From NCBI GenBank assembly GCA_903932385.1, contig CAIZGA010000520.1, positions 1 to 10,020 on the forward strand: a stretch of DNA of 10,020 nt, read 5' to 3'. Positions within the stretch are counted from its first letter, which is position 1, and each line of letters starts with the position of its first letter. Source of the stretch: an uncultured Acidobacteriota bacterium. GTDB lineage: Bacteria > Acidobacteriota > Terriglobia > Terriglobales > Acidobacteriaceae. The notes beneath the pieces are model-generated. The model was not told the DNA's origin and searched no databases. It worked only from the letters and a program-made list of their open reading frames with translations. The position numbers and the translations under genes are program-made. Positions 6,403 through 10,020 of the stretch are shown piece by piece.

Positions 6403-7901
6403 ACAACTTTTCTGCGATGAATGTTTCCGCGATGAACCTCTCTGCTATCGACTGGTCCGCTCTCTTCCACGCCACGCTTCCAGAGACCGCTCTCGAAGTC
6501 ACCGCGCTCCTTGTCCTCATTGTGGACATCGCCTTCCTGCGCCGCACATCGCACTGGCTGCGTTTCCGCGCTGCGGGGATTCTCTCCTTCCTCGGCATCC
6601 TCTTCGCCGCGGTTTGCATCCTCAGCACCCAGCCCATCACCGTCATGGCAGACGGCATGGTTGCCATCACGCCCGCCGGCAAAGTGGTGGAGCTTGGCCT
6701 GCTGGCCATCACCGCGCTCTGCCTCTTCTTCACCTTCGATGAAGACTTCACCGACCACGTCGGCGAGTTTGTCGCTCTCATGCTCTTCGCCACCATCGGC
6801 GGCATGCTCATGGCGACCACGCTGCACCTGCTCGTCATCTTCCTCTCGCTGGAACTGCTCTCGCTCTCGCTCTACATCCTCACCGCATTCAACAAACGCA
6901 GCATCCAGTCGTCAGAAGCCGCACTGAAATATTTCCTCTTCGGCGGCATGTCCGCCGCCATGCTGCTCTTCGGCTTCAGCCTCTTCTACGGCATCGCCGA
7001 TAGCTGCAACGTCTTCCAGATTCGCGCCGTTATCGACAACGCGCCCGCGCAGGACCTGCACCTCATCATCCTCGCTACGCTGATGGTTGTCCTCGGCTTC
7101 GCCTTCAAAGTGGCCGCAGCGCCGCTGCACTGGTGGGCACCGGACGTCTACCAGGGTGCGCCCGCTCCTGCCGCCATGTTCATCGGCTCGGCCTCCAAGC
7201 TCGCCAGCTTCTATCTCTTCTGGAACCTGCTGCCAGCAAACCTCGCCCTGCCTTTGCTCGTCATTCTCGCCGCCGTCTCCATGCTCTGGGGCAATCTCGC
7301 AGCGCTCGCGCAGACCAACGTCCGCCGCCTGCTCGGCTACTCTGCCATCGCGCACTCCGGCTACATCCTGCTGGCATTCCTCGGCAATGGTGACGCAACC
7401 CGTTCCCTGCTCCCCGCGCTGATCTTCTACATCCTCACCTACTCCATCGCAGTCATCGGTGCCTTCGCCATCGCTTCCATCGTCGAACGCGAAACCGGCA
7501 GCAGCGACCTCGCCAACTTCGCCGGCCTCAGCAAGCGTTCCCCGCTCACCGCATTCTGCCTGCTCATCTTCGTTCTATCGATGGCCGGCATTCCGCCGCT
7601 CGCCGGCTTCTTCGCCAAGTTCAATCTCTTCGCGCTCTTCTGGCAGCAGCAGCCCGGCCTCTGGTGGCTGGTCGCGCTCGCCATCGCCATGAGCGCCGTC
7701 TCGCTCTTCTACTACCTGCAGGTCCTCAAGCACGCCTACGTCGTCGAGCCGGCAGAAACCGCCGCCGCACCCGCACCACAATCCGCATCCATGCTCACGC
7801 GCTTCGTGCTGCTGCTCTGCGCCCTGGTCGTCATCATTCTCGGCTGCAACCCGCAACCGCTGCTCGGCCTGCTCAATCACGCCCTCAGCGGAATGTTCTA
7901 A
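6399..7901 (+). CDS. nuoN: NADH-quinone oxidoreductase subunit N
   Basis: This 500-residue antiporter-like subunit is the one nearest NuoK in complex I and the last nuo gene of the operon. Channel residues are in place: Glu152 (FLSLELLSLSLYIL), Lys237 (FAFKVAAAPLHWWAPDVYQGAP), Lys267 (SASKLASFYLF) and Lys407 (GFFAKFNLFALFW), equivalent to E. coli Glu133, Lys217, Lys247 and Lys395. The PDVYQGAPAP motif is diagnostic of NuoN rather than NuoM or NuoL. A GTG start overlapping the nuoM2 stop is chosen because of the ribosome binding site ahead of it. The extreme N-terminus is odd: a pentapeptide pattern of the type xSAMN runs FSAMN, VSAMN, LSAID, WSALF before the first helix. If this stretch is not translated, the start would be Met7 or Met12. 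Confidence 0.95.
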   Translation: MNNFSAMNVSAMNLSAIDWSALFHATLPETALEVTALLVLIVDIAFLRRTSHWLRFRAAGILSFLGILFAAVCILSTQPITVMADGMVAITPAGKVVELGLLAITALCLFFTFDEDFTDHVGEFVALMLFATIGGMLMATTLHLLVIFLSLELLSLSLYILTAFNKRSIQSSEAALKYFLFGGMSAAMLLFGFSLFYGIADSCNVFQIRAVIDNAPAQDLHLIILATLMVVLGFAFKVAAAPLHWWAPDVYQGAPAPAAMFIGSASKLASFYLFWNLLPANLALPLLVILAAVSMLWGNLAALAQTNVRRLLGYSAIAHSGYILLAFLGNGDATRSLLPALIFYILTYSIAVIGAFAIASIVERETGSSDLANFAGLSKRSPLTAFCLLIFVLSMAGIPPLAGFFAKFNLFALFWQQQPGLWWLVALAIAMSAVSLFYYLQVLKHAYVVEPAETAAAPAPQSASMLTRFVLLLCALVVIILGCNPQPLLGLLNHALSGMF

Positions 7902-7937
7902 ATTTCCACCCGCACAGATTTTCTTTCACAAATTTTT

Positions 7938-7953
7938 CTGTAGCATTGACTCA
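7938..7953 (+). promoter_or_regulatory. Possible promoter giving a leaderless transcript
   Basis: TAGCAT at 7941-7946, preceded by TG, resembles a -10 element and lies 6 bases before the ATG at 7953. That is the distance at which transcription would begin at the start codon itself. A weak -35-like TTTTCT lies at 7919-7924 with 16-base spacing. No Shine-Dalgarno sequence precedes this ATG. The match is modest, and read-through from nuoN is equally possible. Confidence 0.3.
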
Positions 7954-8201
7954 TGCCCATCAAGCGCAAACTCCGGCACCCGCTCGCGCCGCTGCTCCGC
8001 GCGTTGATTGAAGTCCTCTTCATCATTTTTCTTTTCTACGCCAACCTGCTCATGGGCGAATTCACCCGCCACTCCGCGCCCGGCAAGACCCTCGCCGTCG
8101 GCCTGCATGACATCCTCACCCCGACCAACTTCACCATCGCCATCGTCTCCGCCATGTTCGGCTACCTGGTCGTCGAGTCGCTGCGCCGCTACTTCCGCTA
8201 G
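7953..8201 (+). CDS. Small two-helix membrane protein of unknown function
   Basis: I do not recognise this 82-residue protein as a named family. Its N-terminus is basic (MPIKRKLRHP), followed by a hydrophobic helix of about 20 residues (ALIEVLFIIFLFYANLLMG), a polar linker of about 25 residues, and a second hydrophobic helix (FTIAIVSAMFGYLVVES) ending LRRYFR. The positive-inside rule would place both ends in the cytoplasm and the linker outside. Codon use is strongly G/C at third positions, like the neighbouring genes, which argues that it is a real gene. It starts 51 bases after nuoN in the same direction, so it could be an operon tail encoding an accessory protein, or an independent gene. 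No motif links it to complex I. There is no clear ribosome binding site. Confidence 0.75.
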   Translation: MPIKRKLRHPLAPLLRALIEVLFIIFLFYANLLMGEFTRHSAPGKTLAVGLHDILTPTNFTIAIVSAMFGYLVVESLRRYFR

Positions 8202-8266
8202 ACACAGCACTCCCCGCACAGAGATTTCCCCGCGCAGTTTTCTGAACTTAAATTCTTTGCTGAAAA
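8202..8266. other. Convergent intergenic region
   Basis: This 65-base stretch lies between the plus-strand small gene and the 3' end of the minus-strand tRNA. It is AT-rich in its right half. Only a weak TTTTC/GAAAA pairing (8237-8241 with 8262-8266) is visible, and there is no convincing intrinsic terminator for either direction. Confidence 0.4.
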
Positions 8267-8343
8267 TGGTCGGGACGACTGGATTCGAACCAGCGGCCTC
8301 ACCCACCCCAAGGGTGCGCGCTACCAGGCTGCGCCACGTCCCG
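8267..8343 (-). tRNA. tRNA-Pro (anticodon GGG)
   Basis: Read on the minus strand, a complete 77-base cloverleaf is visible. The acceptor stem CGGGACG (8337-8343) pairs with CGTCCCG (8271-8277), followed by discriminator A at 8270 and an encoded CCA at 8267-8269. The D-loop contains AGCCTGGTAGCG, and the T arm contains GGTTCGAATCC. The anticodon stem CACCC (8312-8316) pairs with GGGTG around the seven-base loop TTGGGGT. The anticodon GGG is at 8307-8309, followed by G37 as usual in proline tRNAs. It would decode CCC and CCU proline codons; CCC is common in this GC-rich DNA. It is downstream of yggX in the same direction, 87 bases away. It may be co-transcribed or have its own promoter, which I could not locate. 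Confidence 0.96.
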
Positions 8344-8403
8344 ACTTACGGAGGATTTTGCCAGGCCATTTGCACGGCCCGGCACGGGGTTATTTCTAAT
8401 CAA

Positions 8404-8428
8404 GTGTACACGAGCGCGCCCTCGCGCT
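8404..8428. other. Palindrome and small GC-rich hairpin between yggX and tRNA-Pro
   Basis: GTGTACAC (8404-8411) is a perfect 8-base palindrome. Next to it, 8413-8428 forms a perfect 6-base stem (AGCGCG with CGCGCT) around a 4-base loop. On the minus strand the hairpin starts just after the yggX stop codon. It has no following T-run, so it is a poor intrinsic terminator; it could protect an mRNA end or be chance. Confidence 0.3.
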
Positions 8429-8430
8429 GC

Positions 8431-8703
8431 TTACTGCGTCGGCGGCACAAATTCCTTCGGCACATCACCGCCGGAGCCAAAGAAAAACTCGTTCATCTGC
8501 TCCACCAGAAACTCCTGCGCCTGCGGTGTCCACGGCTGCAGCCGATACTCGTTCAGCAGCATCTTCTGTCGCTCCACCCACTCGCCCCACGCCTGCTTGG
8601 AAACATTCTTGAAGACCTTCTGGCCGAGTTCGTTGTCAAAGGGCGGCTCATCCAGCCCTTCCATCTGTGACTTGTATCGCGTGCAAAAAACCATGTGCGC
8701 CAT
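8431..8703 (-). CDS. yggX: Probable Fe(2+)-trafficking protein (YggX family)
   Basis: This 90-residue cytoplasmic protein is the length of E. coli YggX (91). The family is implicated in iron handling and in protecting iron-sulfur clusters against oxidation; its exact biochemical role is not settled. The start MAHMVFCTRY matches MSRTIFCT of E. coli, including the conserved single cysteine (Cys7). Also present are the ELGQKVFKNVSKQAWGEWVERQKMLLNE block, aligned with [28 protein letters not shown], and a conserved FLVEQMNEFFFG near the C-terminus. A strong ribosome binding site, GAAGGAG (plus-strand 8712-8718), precedes the ATG by 8 bases and supports the first methionine over Met4. It lies 65 bases downstream of the RNase R gene in the same direction. 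Its role next to the iron-sulfur-rich complex I genes is suggestive only, because the transcription directions oppose. Confidence 0.93.
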   Translation of the reverse strand: MAHMVFCTRYKSQMEGLDEPPFDNELGQKVFKNVSKQAWGEWVERQKMLLNEYRLQPWTPQAQEFLVEQMNEFFFGSGGDVPKEFVPPTQ

Positions 8704-8731
8704 GTGGGTTGCTCCTTCGTGTCCTGCCTCT

Positions 8732-8737
8732 ATTGTA
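8732..8737 (-). promoter_or_regulatory. Possible -10 element for yggX
   Basis: On the minus strand this reads TACAAT, five of six bases matching TATAAT, within an AT-rich patch of the 65-base gap behind the RNase R gene. It would place a transcription start about 20-25 bases before the yggX ATG. No good -35 sequence is found at the right distance, so an independent promoter is only a possibility. Confidence 0.3.
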
Positions 8738-8768
8738 ATTTCTCATCCGCCAACTTGCTCGCGCAGCA

Positions 8769-10020
8769 TCACCGCCGCTTCTTTTTTCCATGCTTCTTCG
8801 CGGCGGGCTTTTTCCCGTCCTTCTCTTTTTTCTTCCCCTTGCCTTTCTTGTGCTTGCCCACGTGCGTCGGCGCCAGCATCTCCTCGTCGCTCGGCACAAT
8901 GGCAAACTGCAGCCGCTTCTGCATCCGGTCAATGCGGTCCAGCAGCACATGCACCTTCTGCCCAATCCGGTAGCAGCGCCCTGTCCGCTCGCCGCAAATC
9001 TGCCGCGCATTTTCCCGCCAGGTAAAGTGGTCGCCGGGCAGCGTCGCAATCGGCACCAGCCCCTCGATGAACATGTCGTGCAATTCCACAAACAGGCCGT
9101 ACTTCGTCACCGACAAAATTATCGCGTCGAAGTCCTCCCCCACGCGGTCCTGCATGAAGATCATCTTCTTCCACTCAATCAGCTCGCGCTCCGCATCATC
9201 GGCCCGCCGCTCCGCCTCGCTCGACTCCGCCGCAATCTGCGCCAGCTCATTTTCCGGAATCACTGCCTGCATCTGTCGTACATCTTTTTCTTGCGGCAAA
9301 AATTCCGCATCTGCGCCTTCGCCCAGCAGCGCCTTCACAATCCGGTGCACAATCAAATCGGGATACCGTCGTATCGGCGAAGTAAAGTGCGTGTAGCTCG
9401 CCGCCGCCAGCGCAAAATGTCCTTCGTTCTTCTCGCTGTACTTCGCCTGCTTCAACGACCGCAGCATCAGGTGCGACAAAATCCGCTCCTCCGGCGATCC
9501 CGAAATTTTCTCCGCCAGCTTCTGGTACATCTGCGGAGTCACCTTCACCTCGCCCACCACCTCATGCGTTCGCGGATTCCGTCCCCGCCCGTGCGATTCG
9601 CGCCGGTCGCTGCGCATCTGCATCCGCTGCACCGGGATGTGGCCCACGCCGAGCGAAAATCCAAACGCCGCCGCCGCATCTTCAAAGTCCGCAATCTTCG
9701 CCGGGTCCGGCTGCTCGTGAATGCGATACAAACTCGGCACACCCTGCCGCTCTATCCACGTGGCCACGCACTCATTGGCCGCCAGCATGAATTCTTCAAT
9801 CAACCGGTTCGACCAGCCGCGCTGGCTGCGCACAATGCCCTGCATCATTCCCAGTTCGTCAAACTCAATTACCGGCTCGGGCAAATCGAAATCTATCGAA
9901 CCGCGCCGCTGCCGTTTTCCATTCAGCAATTTTGCCAGCGCCAGCATCCGTTCAAACTCCGGCGTCAGCTCGGCGTATTTCTCTCGCATCGCCGCATCTA
10001 CATCCAGCAAGGCAAATGCA
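8769..10020 (-). CDS. rnr: Ribonuclease R, C-terminal part (5' end beyond window)
   Basis: The visible 416 residues are the C-terminal part of a 3'-to-5' exoribonuclease of the RNase II/R family, which degrades structured RNA and takes part in rRNA quality control. The catalytic RNB domain is seen from its middle onward. Landmarks are the IEEFMLAANECVA helix, RIHEQPDP, LMLRSLKQAKY, and the signature YTHFTSPIRRYPDL (plus strand about 9355-9396), whose arginines belong to the active site. An S1 RNA-binding domain follows (about 8890-9150), then a lysine-rich tail (KHKKGKGKKKEKDGKK, near the stop at 8769-8771). The tail is typical of RNase R and separates it from RNase II. Compared with E. coli, the domain has an extra charged loop (RSDRRESHGRGRNPRTHE, about 9560-9620). 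The frame is open to the right edge; the catalytic aspartates lie outside the window. Confidence 0.94.
   Translation of the reverse strand, partial: AFALLDVDAAMREKYAELTPEFERMLALAKLLNGKRQRRGSIDFDLPEPVIEFDELGMMQGIVRSQRGWSNRLIEEFMLAANECVATWIERQGVPSLYRIHEQPDPAKIADFEDAAAAFGFSLGVGHIPVQRMQMRSDRRESHGRGRNPRTHEVVGEVKVTPQMYQKLAEKISGSPEERILSHLMLRSLKQAKYSEKNEGHFALAAASYTHFTSPIRRYPDLIVHRIVKALLGEGADAEFLPQEKDVRQMQAVIPENELAQIAAESSEAERRADDAERELIEWKKMIFMQDRVGEDFDAIILSVTKYGLFVELHDMFIEGLVPIATLPGDHFTWRENARQICGERTGRCYRIGQKVHVLLDRIDRMQKRLQFAIVPSDEEMLAPTHVGKHKKGKGKKKEKDGKKPAAKKHGKKKRR

Noticed and set aside
8345..8400. Possible tRNA-Pro promoter or yggX terminator in the gap
   Set aside because: A CAAAAT (minus strand, 8355-8360) lacks a -35 partner, and the repeated GTGC and GGCC words do not form a stable inverted repeat with a T-run.
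8008..8670. A plus-strand open frame of 220 codons across the tRNA and yggX
   Set aside because: It crosses a certain tRNA gene and a certain minus-strand gene, and its product has no coherent features.

Overview
The window is GC-rich chromosomal DNA with strong G/C preference at third codon positions. It is dominated by the distal half of a respiratory complex I (NADH-quinone oxidoreductase, nuo) operon on the plus strand. Gene content, the doubled nuoM and the style of the proteins suggest an Acidobacteriota-type soil bacterium. That is an inference from protein flavour, not a proof.

Layout, plus strand: the 3' end of nuoH (2-334), then nuoJ, nuoK, nuoL, a first nuoM (nuoM1), a second divergent nuoM (nuoM2) and nuoN, ending at 7901. 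All of these encode membrane-arm subunits. Most junctions are tightly coupled: J/K and L/M1 overlap as ATGA, and M2/N overlaps as GTGA. The exception is a 97-base AT-rich gap between the two nuoM genes. nuoI, which usually sits between nuoH and nuoJ, is not there. A small two-helix membrane protein of unknown function (7953-8201) follows nuoN.

Layout, minus strand: the right end reads the other way. The 3' two thirds of an RNase R gene enters from the right edge, followed by a yggX-type Fe(II)-trafficking gene and then a tRNA-Pro(GGG) gene with an encoded CCA. The two transcription directions converge between about 8201 and 8267.

How the genes work together: NuoH couples the (unseen) quinone-reducing arm to the membrane arm, NuoJ and NuoK form the link, and NuoN, NuoM and NuoL are antiporter-like proton channels. 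Here there are four antiporter-like subunits instead of three (N, M2, M1, L). NuoL carries about 25 extra residues in its C-terminal lateral-helix region, as expected if that helix must span one more subunit. This corresponds to the class described in the literature as 2M complex I. The most striking detail is that NuoM2 has leucine where the essential mid-channel lysine of TM7 should be, while the other key charged residues are kept. It is therefore an open question whether this extra subunit pumps in the usual way.
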